Assembly (NCBI GenBank): GCA_051003795.1
Contig: JBPCKZ010000066.1
Span: 1 to 28,531 of the forward strand
Source of the DNA: JALYXS01 sp051003795
GTDB taxonomy: Bacteria > Acidobacteriota > Terriglobia > Bryobacterales > Bryobacteraceae
Direction of reading: 5' to 3'
DNA: 28,531 bases
Every line of letters starts with the position of its first letter. The first letter of the stretch is position 1. Below the pieces are notes generated by a model. The model was not told the DNA's origin. It searched no databases and worked only from the letters and a program-made list of their open reading frames with translations. Positions 21,748-28,531 of the stretch are shown here, piece by piece. The position numbers were made by a program, and so were the translations under genes.

Positions 21748-24700
21748 TTAGAAGTTTAGGCGGAGATAAAACTCGATGTGCCGTGGTTCGTTGTTCTGGC
21801 CGCTGATGAGCCCGAAGTTCGAACCGTGGCTGAAGTTTGTGTCCGGATTGCTCCATACGTGCCGATTCAGGATGTTTGAAAAGTTGCTGCCAAACCGCAA
21901 AGCAATACTTTCCCGAAGCTTGAAATCTTTGAAGAGCGAAACGTTCTCGTTGTATGTCGCCCAACCTCTCAGAATGGGATCGGTCCGCCCCTCCGTGCCC
22001 AATGTACCCGGGGACGGCAACGTAAATGCCGCCGGGTCCAGGTATCGGCCGGTGACGATATCGAAATGTGAGTTGTCGTGGTCCTTGAATCCCGAAATCC
22101 CGAGCACACGATCCGGTCGTAAACCGCTGTTGAAGAGCACACCGCTGTAAAGATTATCAACGACAATCCCAATCGGACGGCCAGACTCGTACCGGTGAAC
22201 TCCTGCCAGGTGCCAGCCGCCGAGTACGAGGTTTGCGACGCCGCCATTGTTTAGAAAGCGTTTGCCTCGCCCAACCGGCAACTCGTAATCGTAGGACACA
22301 ATTAGCGTGTGCGGGACGTCGCCGTCGGAGAGACCCTTTTCTCTCCGGTAAACGCTCGTGAAATTACCTGCGAAATCCTGGGTGGTGGCCGAAAGACCGT
22401 TATCGGCGCCGTTGTTCAGAAGCTTGGACCAGGTATAGGACATTCGGGCTAACAGACCGCTGCTGAAATTCTTTTCGAGCTTTACCTGAAGCCCATTGTA
22501 TGTGCTCATCCCGTCCGCGCCATTCTGCGGATTCACATCCTGATACTGGGGAAAAGGCCGCAACGCCTGGGCAACCGATCCGTCGAACCCCGGATAAGGC
22601 AGTGGAATGCCGGCCGCAACTGCACCCGTAGAATTTATGTTGCTGGTGAGCAGGCTGACCGGATATTTTTGGAGAATATTGGGGTTGTTCTGATTGAGAC
22701 CGCTAATCTGCGGGGGAGAGATCAGGCGGGTGCCGTGGTTGGCGACATACGCGACATCGAGCAGCATATTATTCGTAAGCTGATGCTGGATCGAAAGCGT
22801 CCAGTTCTGATACCGCGGCAGGGTCGCGGCGTTCGGATTCATATAGAGCACGCTCGAGTTCACACCCACGCCAGGATTCTTGTTCGGAGGGAAGGTGAGG
22901 GCACTTTGCGGAAATCCATCATCGAACAGGAATGCCGCCTGCCGGCCGTTGGTGGTGTCCGTCACCGTTGGGTTGGTAGCAAAGCCCAACGACGCCTGAG
23001 CGGCGAACTGGTTCATCGTAACGCCCGCATAGTAGATACCGTATCCCCCGCGGATCGTTGTCTTATCTTTGAGCCGGTAAGCGAATCCAAAGCGCGGCCC
23101 GTAGGTGCTGGTATCCGTCTTCTCGAACTGACGTCCGACGCCGTTCACATTCGCAAAGTCGATAGCTCCCGGACGATTTCCCGCTGCCGGATTGGGCCGA
23201 GTCGGATTGAAGCTCGTGAAGATATCGTGTTTTTCGTGCCGCCCGAGTTGAAAGTCCATGCGATATCCGAAGCTCAACGTGAGCTGGCTGGTCAATTTGA
23301 TATCGTCGTTGATCCAGGGGGCGAAGTAGTTGCGGGAGTAAGCCGGAAGGGGCCGGATTTCGATGTTGGCATTGCTTACTTGCCCGAGCACAAAGGTTGC
23401 GAATGCGTCTCCGGTGCCGGCGATCGGATTACCCGAGGCATCGAAGGCGGCCGTGTTCACAGTGTTGAATCTCCACGTGCCGGCGTCTCCCGTGCTCTGG
23501 CCGATGGTCCAGCGCTCGTGCCGGAACTCGATGCCGACCTTGAGGGTGTGCTTGCCGAAGATATAGGTCGTATCATTCAGAAACTGATAACGGTCCGACG
23601 CTTCGAACCGATCGTAGACTCGCTGCCCGAAGCTGCTATAAGGACTGTTCGGGAAGCTGATTGCGGGGAAGCCAGCTGTTTCCGGAAATGGAATACCTTT
23701 TAGCCCCAGTTTACTCACATACCCGAGCCCGCCATGATAGCCGTCGGGAAGCACCCAGCGGTCATAACTAAAAACACCGTGCGTGAACAGATTGGGACGG
23801 ATCACGTCCGTCAATTGGAGGTGTGCAGTCTGCGTGCTAATATCCTGGAACCGCGTGCCGCCCTCGGGCAGGTCGCAGGACCCCACGCTCGCGCAGCCGA
23901 TGAGTCGCGGACGGTCGTTGTAGTTAAAGGTAAGCGAGGCTTTCAGGTTATCCGTAAAATTGTGGTCCAGCCGCACAAGTTGAGTGACTACATTTAAGTA
24001 ACGCTGATCGCTTGTAGCCTGCAAATTCTGGATGAAGCCAGGCCGGGTCGTACCGGGCAAGAGCGCCGTTATATTCTTCGCAACGGTGCTGCGCAACGGA
24101 ACGATGTTGCCTGGAAAGGGGTCGCGAACGATCGCGCCAGCGGGACCGCCGCACGTGGCGGCATCGCGCGTCGTTAAGGGATCGAAAATCTGTCCCGCGA
24201 AAACCGGCCGTCCGCAGGCGTCGGATTTTCCCGTGTTCGCGCCGAGAAGCGCGCTGAAATTGCCGGACCGGAAATCGCCCGGAGCGACCGTCAAGAACCC
24301 GGCATCCCCCGAGTTGCGGAACTTGTAGCCATCATAGTTATAGAAAAAGAAACTCTTGTTCTTGCCGTTGTAAAGCTTAGGAATCCAGATCGGACCGCCG
24401 ACCGCCGCGCCATAATTGTTCTGCCGGAGAACGGGCGGCGTGCGCGCAATTTCCCCCCGCGCGTTCAATACGTTGTTCTGAAAGTATTCGTAGAGGACGC
24501 CGTGGTAGTGGGAGGTACCGGATTTGGTTGTATACTCCACGAAGCCGCCGCTGGTATGCCCATATTGCGCGCTGAAGGTATTCTGGATAACGCGGGCCTC
24601 CTGAATCGATTCAAACGGAGCAGAGCGCTCCGCCGTGAAATTGTGCCCAACCACTTCGCCATATGACGCCCCGTCGAGAAAATTCTCGAAAGCGGCAGCT

Positions 24701-25245
24701 TGGCCTCCGTTAATGCGGGAGAAGAATTGATCGTTGCCCCCGCTTCTCGGCGTAAAGCCCGGCACCGTGTACAACAGAGCCTCGGGAACACGAATGTTGC
24801 CAGTGATGATCGCGGGCAGATCCTCATAATATTTTTGGCTGATCGAGGCTGAGACTTGCGGGTTCTCCGTGTTCAACAACTCGCTGTTTGCGTTCACCTC
24901 CACCGATTCGGAAACCGAGCCGATTTCCAAGTGAACGTCCTGCCGGAAAGTCTGTCCGGAATCGAGGCGGATCCCTTTCGCGCTGAAAACTTTGAACCCC
25001 GGCACCTCTACACGGACTTCGTAATTCCCAATAATCAGGGGCGGCGTGCTGTAGTTGCCCGCACTTGACGTTTTTACAGTTGTGGCTACACCAGTGGCGG
25101 AATTTGTAATTACGACCGTAGCGTTTGGCACTTCCGTCCCTTGCGGGTCGGAGACAATTCCAGTAATTACGCCCTGATCCGCTTGGCCGAACAGCAGCAC
25201 TGGGCAGAACATCGCTACCCAGAGACCCCGCGTTGCCCTTGTCAT
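21748..25245 (-). CDS. Oar-like TonB-dependent outer-membrane receptor with N-terminal carboxypeptidase-regulatory-like domain
   Basis: A 1165-residue outer-membrane beta barrel that would take up a large substrate using TonB energy. The ATG at 25243-25245 follows AAGGGGG with nine bases between; an in-frame GTG at 25254 directly abuts that ribosome site and is less likely. A signal peptide is followed by GVITGIVSDPQGTEVPNATVVITN and SAGNYSTPPLIIGNYEVRVE (carboxypeptidase-regulatory-like fold, about residues 22-100). Next is a plug with VSVSESVEVNA-like linker, FLDGASYGEV and VQNTFSAQYGHTSGGFVEYTTKSG, then the barrel, ending HIEFYLRLNF with the terminal Phe needed for outer-membrane assembly. 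No TonB box is obvious. This architecture is greatly expanded in Solibacter-type acidobacteria. The ligand is unknown. Confidence 0.93.
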   Translation of the reverse strand: MTRATRGLWVAMFCPVLLFGQADQGVITGIVSDPQGTEVPNATVVITNSATGVATTVKTSSAGNYSTPPLIIGNYEVRVEVPGFKVFSAKGIRLDSGQTFRQDVHLEIGSVSESVEVNANSELLNTENPQVSASISQKYYEDLPAIITGNIRVPEALLYTVPGFTPRSGGNDQFFSRINGGQAAAFENFLDGASYGEVVGHNFTAERSAPFESIQEARVIQNTFSAQYGHTSGGFVEYTTKSGTSHYHGVLYEYFQNNVLNARGEIARTPPVLRQNNYGAAVGGPIWIPKLYNGKNKSFFFYNYDGYKFRNSGDAGFLTVAPGDFRSGNFSALLGANTGKSDACGRPVFAGQIFDPLTTRDAATCGGPAGAIVRDPFPGNIVPLRSTVAKNITALLPGTTRPGFIQNLQATSDQRYLNVVTQLVRLDHNFTDNLKASLTFNYNDRPRLIGCASVGSCDLPEGGTRFQDISTQTAHLQLTDVIRPNLFTHGVFSYDRWVLPDGYHGGLGYVSKLGLKGIPFPETAGFPAISFPNSPYSSFGQRVYDRFEASDRYQFLNDTTYIFGKHTLKVGIEFRHERWTIGQSTGDAGTWRFNTVNTAAFDASGNPIAGTGDAFATFVLGQVSNANIEIRPLPAYSRNYFAPWINDDIKLTSQLTLSFGYRMDFQLGRHEKHDIFTSFNPTRPNPAAGNRPGAIDFANVNGVGRQFEKTDTSTYGPRFGFAYRLKDKTTIRGGYGIYYAGVTMNQFAAQASLGFATNPTVTDTTNGRQAAFLFDDGFPQSALTFPPNKNPGVGVNSSVLYMNPNAATLPRYQNWTLSIQHQLTNNMLLDVAYVANHGTRLISPPQISGLNQNNPNILQKYPVSLLTSNINSTGAVAAGIPLPYPGFDGSVAQALRPFPQYQDVNPQNGADGMSTYNGLQVKLEKNFSSGLLARMSYTWSKLLNNGADNGLSATTQDFAGNFTSVYRREKGLSDGDVPHTLIVSYDYELPVGRGKRFLNNGGVANLVLGGWHLAGVHRYESGRPIGIVVDNLYSGVLFNSGLRPDRVLGISGFKDHDNSHFDIVTGRYLDPAAFTLPSPGTLGTEGRTDPILRGWATYNENVSLFKDFKLRESIALRFGSNFSNILNRHVWSNPDTNFSHGSNFGLISGQNNEPRHIEFYLRLNF

Positions 25246-25313
25246 ACCGAACACCCCCTTCGATCTCTTGCATTCCGCCCCACCCCGGGGCGCTTCCTGA
25301 ACGAACGGGTCCC

Positions 25314-25342
25314 ACTTTATAACGAGCAGAAGAGGATGTCAA
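25314..25342 (-). promoter_or_regulatory. Promoter of the TonB receptor operon
   Basis: On the minus strand a perfect TTGACA (25337-25342) is followed after 17 bases by TAAAGT (25314-25319), which matches four of six. TATAAA (25316-25321) overlaps it at a 15-base spacing. It implies a leader of about 60 bases. Confidence 0.6.
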
Positions 25343-25372
25343 TCTGTGCGGTGATGTGCGTCAAGAACTTTA

Positions 25373-25401
25373 TTGACAACGGCGTTCACCTAGGCTATCT
25401 T
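25373..25401 (+). promoter_or_regulatory. Promoter of the 560-residue secreted protein
   Basis: A perfect TTGACA (25373-25378) is followed after exactly 17 bases by TATCTT (25396-25401), four of six to consensus. Transcription would start near 25408, about 20 bases before the first ATG. Confidence 0.65.
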
Positions 25402-25420
25402 TCTTTCACGTACATATAAG

Positions 25421-25457
25421 GAAGGTTCGATGACTCTAGGGAAGGGTTCGATGACTC
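25421..25457 (+). repeat. Tandem duplication of a ribosome-binding site plus start codon
   Basis: The bases 25421-25436 (GAAGGTTCGATGACTC) recur at 25441-25457 with one extra G. Each copy carries a purine-rich site four bases before an ATG (25430 and 25451). The two ATGs are 21 bases apart and in frame. Confidence 0.75.
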
Positions 25458-27112
25458 GCCAACTTTTGATGGCCATCGCCGGAGGTGTAATGGCGTTTGG
25501 GCCGATTGCATTCGGCCAATCCGGCATTACGATCAGCCCGCAACTTCTGAATCAACGCATTAATTGCGACGAGAAGCCGGGCAGCGTCTTTTGCGCGGAC
25601 CGTTACACGCGCACGAACTACGAGGGAGAATACGTCGGCCACGACGAGCCGGCCTTGATCTTCTACAGCAACACGCCGGGCTCCGGGAATCAGAGTATCT
25701 ACAACTTAATTCTTCCGAAGGATCCCCCGACCCGGCCTAAGCAGGATGGCACTGGCGGCACTTACAACTTCCAGCTTCATGTGGCGTTCTGGTTCGGGAT
25801 GGCGATCTGCGATACGCAATCCGCCCCGAACCCCGATAAAAACGGAACCTGCGTGCCGGATAGCGATAGCAACATCTTCGAGAGTACAAACAAAGCTTCC
25901 CCGAATTATATTGGAAATCATCCGGGAACGGCATTCCTGGAATTGCAGTTCTACCCGCCGGGCTGGATCGACTCGCCGGGAATCGTGTCTCCCAACGCGT
26001 ATTTTGCCGCGCTGAATATCGATAGCTTATCCGTTAACCAGAACACGGGTCGCAACAACAACCGCGACTGCTTGAATCAGGTGGGCCAGGAGCCGGTCAA
26101 CTTCGCGATTATCACGAAGAATGGCGTTCCGTTGTCTCCAGCCAACCCCCTGGGCGCGCCCATCGGCACATCGAAAAACGATCTGAACAATGTGCTTTTG
26201 ATGAGGCCGGGCGACGTGTTACGGGTTACCCTCCAAGACTCTCCAGGAGGCGTTCTCGCCATGATCCAGGACCTTACGACGGGCCAATCCGGAACCATGA
26301 CGGGCGGACCAGCGGCCGGTTTCGCCCAGGTGGACTGGAACCCGGCGGCTACTACGTGCACGGTTTCGCCATACACCTTTCATCCGATGTACGGCACATC
26401 CAGCGAAAGTACGCGCGTTCCCTGGGCGGTTCACTCCTATAACGTTGCATTCTCGGACGAAATTGGCCATTTCGAATTCTGCGGCGCGTTTAACGGCGAT
26501 CCGAACAGCGCCGATTTCCTCAAATGCACGTCGCCTGGTTTCGGCTCCGCCAAGCTGGATGCCGACGATTTTCCCTGTATTAATCCGGCGTTCTTCGGCT
26601 TCCCGCCTTCATTCATTCCCATTACGGGATGCATTGGCGAGGATCTCGATTTCAATGGCACGCCGTATGGTAAGAACTGGCCGGGCTCGGACGATAACGC
26701 GTCCAATATATTGCGGGACCCGCTTCTTCGTCCGGCTCCCATTCAGTTCACGAGCCCGATATTCATGTTCAATGGCGTTGCGCGGAATTTCGACAGGGTC
26801 GCATTTGAAACCGACGTGCCCGCCTTTGAATCGGGCTGCAATTCGAGGACCGGGGCAGGCTGCGTAAATCCGCCCGCGCAAGCCGCGTTTTATCCCATTT
26901 TTTCGACCGGGACGGAGCCGTTCCACCAGTGCTGGTGGCAGTTGGGCGGGGCCAACATCCCCGGCACGACGAACACATTCGGGGGAACTCCCGCGGCGCA
27001 ATATGGCGATCTGCTGACGCTGGCGTATCCCACGCCTTTCGGGGCAATCTTCAACAAAGGCAATTTCCACCGGACGGTCCCCAATTCCTGTCAGGTTCAT
27101 GTGTCCCCGTAA
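25430..27112 (+). CDS. Secreted protein of unknown function, 560 residues
   Basis: I do not recognise a named family. The first ATG gives MTLGKGSMTRQLLMAIAGG; the in-frame ATG at 25451 gives a shorter, cleaner signal peptide ending AFGQ. The mature protein is rich in Gly, Pro, Asn and aromatic residues with many cysteines, as in disulfide-stabilised extracellular proteins. Striking segments are YEGEYVGHDEPALIFYSN, TYNFQLHVAFWFGMAICDTQ, HPGTAFLELQFYPPGW, LLMRPGDVLRVTLQDSPGGV, SDEIGHFEFCGAF, LDADDFPCINPAFF and FHQCWWQLGGANIPGTTNTFGG. It is probably beta-rich. It has its own promoter divergent from the receptor operon, so the two may respond to related signals. I assign no function. Confidence 0.85.
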   Translation: MTLGKGSMTRQLLMAIAGGVMAFGPIAFGQSGITISPQLLNQRINCDEKPGSVFCADRYTRTNYEGEYVGHDEPALIFYSNTPGSGNQSIYNLILPKDPPTRPKQDGTGGTYNFQLHVAFWFGMAICDTQSAPNPDKNGTCVPDSDSNIFESTNKASPNYIGNHPGTAFLELQFYPPGWIDSPGIVSPNAYFAALNIDSLSVNQNTGRNNNRDCLNQVGQEPVNFAIITKNGVPLSPANPLGAPIGTSKNDLNNVLLMRPGDVLRVTLQDSPGGVLAMIQDLTTGQSGTMTGGPAAGFAQVDWNPAATTCTVSPYTFHPMYGTSSESTRVPWAVHSYNVAFSDEIGHFEFCGAFNGDPNSADFLKCTSPGFGSAKLDADDFPCINPAFFGFPPSFIPITGCIGEDLDFNGTPYGKNWPGSDDNASNILRDPLLRPAPIQFTSPIFMFNGVARNFDRVAFETDVPAFESGCNSRTGAGCVNPPAQAAFYPIFSTGTEPFHQCWWQLGGANIPGTTNTFGGTPAAQYGDLLTLAYPTPFGAIFNKGNFHRTVPNSCQVHVSP

Positions 27113-27193
27113 TCAGTTGGGGCGGAACGCGAAGATCATGTAGAGGACAAGGAGAACGATTCCGGCTGTAGTTGAAACGGCCAGGCGTTCCAT
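27113..27193 (-). CDS. Possible 26-residue single-pass membrane peptide
   Basis: On the minus strand the ATG at 27191-27193 opens a frame reading MERLAVSTTAGIVLLVLY then MIFAFRPN and TGA. One hydrophobic helix of about 15 residues is followed by a short basic tail. It begins nine bases after the stop of the upstream gene and ends exactly at the stop of the convergent secreted-protein gene, so it fills the whole gap. No Shine-Dalgarno is visible, so its status is tentative. Confidence 0.45.
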   Translation of the reverse strand: MERLAVSTTAGIVLLVLYMIFAFRPN

Positions 27194-27202
27194 GTTGGCG
27201 CG

Positions 27203-28531
27203 CTACGGCTTGAACGTGGCCAGGACCGCGGTCCAGTCGGCGCTGGTATTCAGCGTGAACTTGCCGGTGTACGGCGCAATTGAGAACGCCAAGGCGCCCG
27301 CATTGGCTGCCCGCGCCGACCCGGTGTCCTGCTGCGTCAACGTGTAATAGCCCGTATTGACGACCGACCCCGTGAAACTGGCCGGGAGACCGGTGCCGGT
27401 AAACACCAGTTCGCCGGCGGTTGCCGCCAAAGCCGCCGCGCCGGTGGCTGGCGTCGCGCCGCTGCCCTGAGCGGCGGCGGTTTGGTCCAGCGGATCGGTC
27501 GTGTTTAACCCTCTGTACTCGTAAATCGCGAGCCACGGGTGGTTGTTGGCGGAAGAAAACGCCGCTGTCACGCGGTTTGGTCCGCGGGCGATTTTCCTGG
27601 CATAGAAGATGTGGACCTGATGGCCGTCCGCATCCTGCGCCTGCGCGATTGCCTCTGAATACGAGTTGCCCGCGGTGTCGCTAACGGTAACGGTCTGCGT
27701 CGTTGTCGACATGCGCACGAAGGCGATGACGAGATTGCCCCCCGTGTTGCCGGTCTGGAACGCCGCCGAAACCGACTGCACGGCCGAGCCTTCGACGGAA
27801 TTGGATTGAACCAGCGCAATGGGAGACGCGGGCGGGTCAACTTTGAGATCGAGGATTGCGCTCCCACTTCCCGCGGCATTTGTTGCGCGGATCAAAACCT
27901 GAGTGTTGCCCGCGAAGGCGGGCGTTCCGGAAATCAGCCCGCTGCTCCGGTCAATCGCGATTCCCGCGGGTAGACCAACCGCGTCGAAGCTCACTGGATT
28001 ATTGCTTGCCGCGACCTGATAACTCAGCGCGGTTCCGGCCGTCGCCTGCACGGCGCCTTGGCTGTTGACGACCGGGATATTCGAGGCCTGTCCGCTTACC
28101 AGCCACTCGATCCGGTTGCCGAGCGCGAGGCGCACGGCCTCTACTTGCGTAGTGTCCCGGGTCCAGTTGCGCCAATCGGGCCCCACGCTCCGAGCCTGCC
28201 ACAATGCCCACTCACTATCGCCGAGCTTCTTCAATATCTCCACATACTCGAAATCGTCGACTCCATCCCGGGTCCACTTGAGCCGCATCGATGGCGCATA
28301 GCCGGTGAGGCCCGCCTGCCGACCGGGATACACCAACAGGCCATCGCTGTAAACGCCTCCATACACCGGCAGGGAATTCCACGGGTCCGAAGTCCATTGG
28401 TCGACTTTCCATTGCTGAAAACCGGCTAACCCCAAGCTTTGACTGATAAACCCCATATTCAGCCGGTAATCGAGCGGAGTAAAACTAATTTCGTGTTTGG
28501 GCGAATAGCCGTCCTGCACCAGAACGTTGTA
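27203..28531 (-). CDS. Partial secreted protein: C-terminus of a GH123/DUF4091-like domain, Ig-like domain and a C-terminal beta domain
   Basis: The gene enters from the right edge, so about 442 C-terminal residues are seen and the start is missing. A GTG at 28517-28519 is in frame but the sequence upstream still reads as protein (YNVLV). The first 110 residues (VYSDGLLVYPGRQA, APSMRLKWTRDGVDDFEYVE, ILKKLG) match the end of DUF4091/GH123-type glycoside hydrolase domains. Then comes a putative Ig domain (He_PIG type: LPAGIAIDRSSGLISGTPAF). A roughly 220-residue beta-rich module follows, with SVSAAFQTGNTGGNLVIAFV, VTVSDTAGNSYS, YARKIARGPNRVTAAF, YEYRGLNTTDPLDQT and TSADWTAVLATFKP. That module recurs in secreted acidobacterial proteins. 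A carbohydrate-active role is inference. Confidence 0.85.
   Translation of the reverse strand, partial: YNVLVQDGYSPKHEISFTPLDYRLNMGFISQSLGLAGFQQWKVDQWTSDPWNSLPVYGGVYSDGLLVYPGRQAGLTGYAPSMRLKWTRDGVDDFEYVEILKKLGDSEWALWQARSVGPDWRNWTRDTTQVEAVRLALGNRIEWLVSGQASNIPVVNSQGAVQATAGTALSYQVAASNNPVSFDAVGLPAGIAIDRSSGLISGTPAFAGNTQVLIRATNAAGSGSAILDLKVDPPASPIALVQSNSVEGSAVQSVSAAFQTGNTGGNLVIAFVRMSTTTQTVTVSDTAGNSYSEAIAQAQDADGHQVHIFYARKIARGPNRVTAAFSSANNHPWLAIYEYRGLNTTDPLDQTAAAQGSGATPATGAAALAATAGELVFTGTGLPASFTGSVVNTGYYTLTQQDTGSARAANAGALAFSIAPYTGKFTLNTSADWTAVLATFKP

Noticed and set aside
22669..23703. Plus-strand frame opposite the TonB receptor barrel
   Set aside because: No ribosome-binding site or family pattern; the receptor frame is continuous.

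Overview
The window is GC-rich, densely packed bacterial chromosome. It most resembles an acidobacterium of the Solibacter/Bryobacter type. The reasons are a very large TonB-dependent receptor with an N-terminal carboxypeptidase-regulatory-like domain co-transcribed with secreted TPR proteins, many secreted proteins of unknown function, an acidobacterial-style EgtB, and a long multidomain TlpA-like thioredoxin. This assignment rests on gene content recalled from family knowledge, not on a search. I see no rRNA, tRNA, insertion sequence, prophage or CRISPR array.

Layout. 1-660 (minus) holds two overlapping genes of unknown role, one cut by the window edge. 808-2680 (plus) is coaBC (coenzyme A synthesis) overlapping a type 4 iron-sulfur uracil-DNA glycosylase. 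2687-5769 (minus) is a run: an exported protein with three tandem RidA-like domains, then a 2-keto-3-deoxygluconate-type sugar kinase, then an M48 metalloprotease. 6117-7007 (plus) is a secreted protein made of three homologous repeats. 7049-9118 (minus) is an exported protein with a TlpA/thioredoxin C-terminus. 9254-9830 (plus) holds a frameshifted small gene resembling polymorphic-toxin C-terminal domains, overlapped by a zinc-ribbon gene that may be its partner. 9842-15353 (plus) is a long co-directional run: exported methyltransferase, msrA, egtB, egtD and a complete OpuC/ProX-type ABC importer, with adjacent or overlapping start/stop codons from egtB onward. 15354-17618 (minus) is an APC permease with a cytosolic C-terminal domain. 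17644-19279 (plus) is a CCA-adding enzyme/poly(A) polymerase with an HD domain plus a small unknown protein. 19608-25245 (minus) is the TonB receptor followed by two TPR proteins. A bidirectional promoter region at 25255-25429 separates it from a 560-residue secreted protein of unknown function. The end (27113-28531, minus) has a 26-residue membrane peptide and the C-terminal part of a GH123/DUF4091-like secreted protein.

How the genes work together. The clearest functional unit is egtB-egtD plus the quaternary-amine-type importer. EgtD trimethylates histidine to hercynine, EgtB adds sulfur, and the translationally coupled importer is a good candidate for ergothioneine, hercynine or betaine uptake. 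MsrA upstream fits a thiol/oxidative-stress theme. The receptor/TPR operon and the divergent secreted protein look like a nutrient-acquisition locus with unknown substrate. The most unusual unit is the toxin-like/zinc-ribbon pair, because the toxin-like frame is broken by a single-base shift while its motifs remain intact on both sides.
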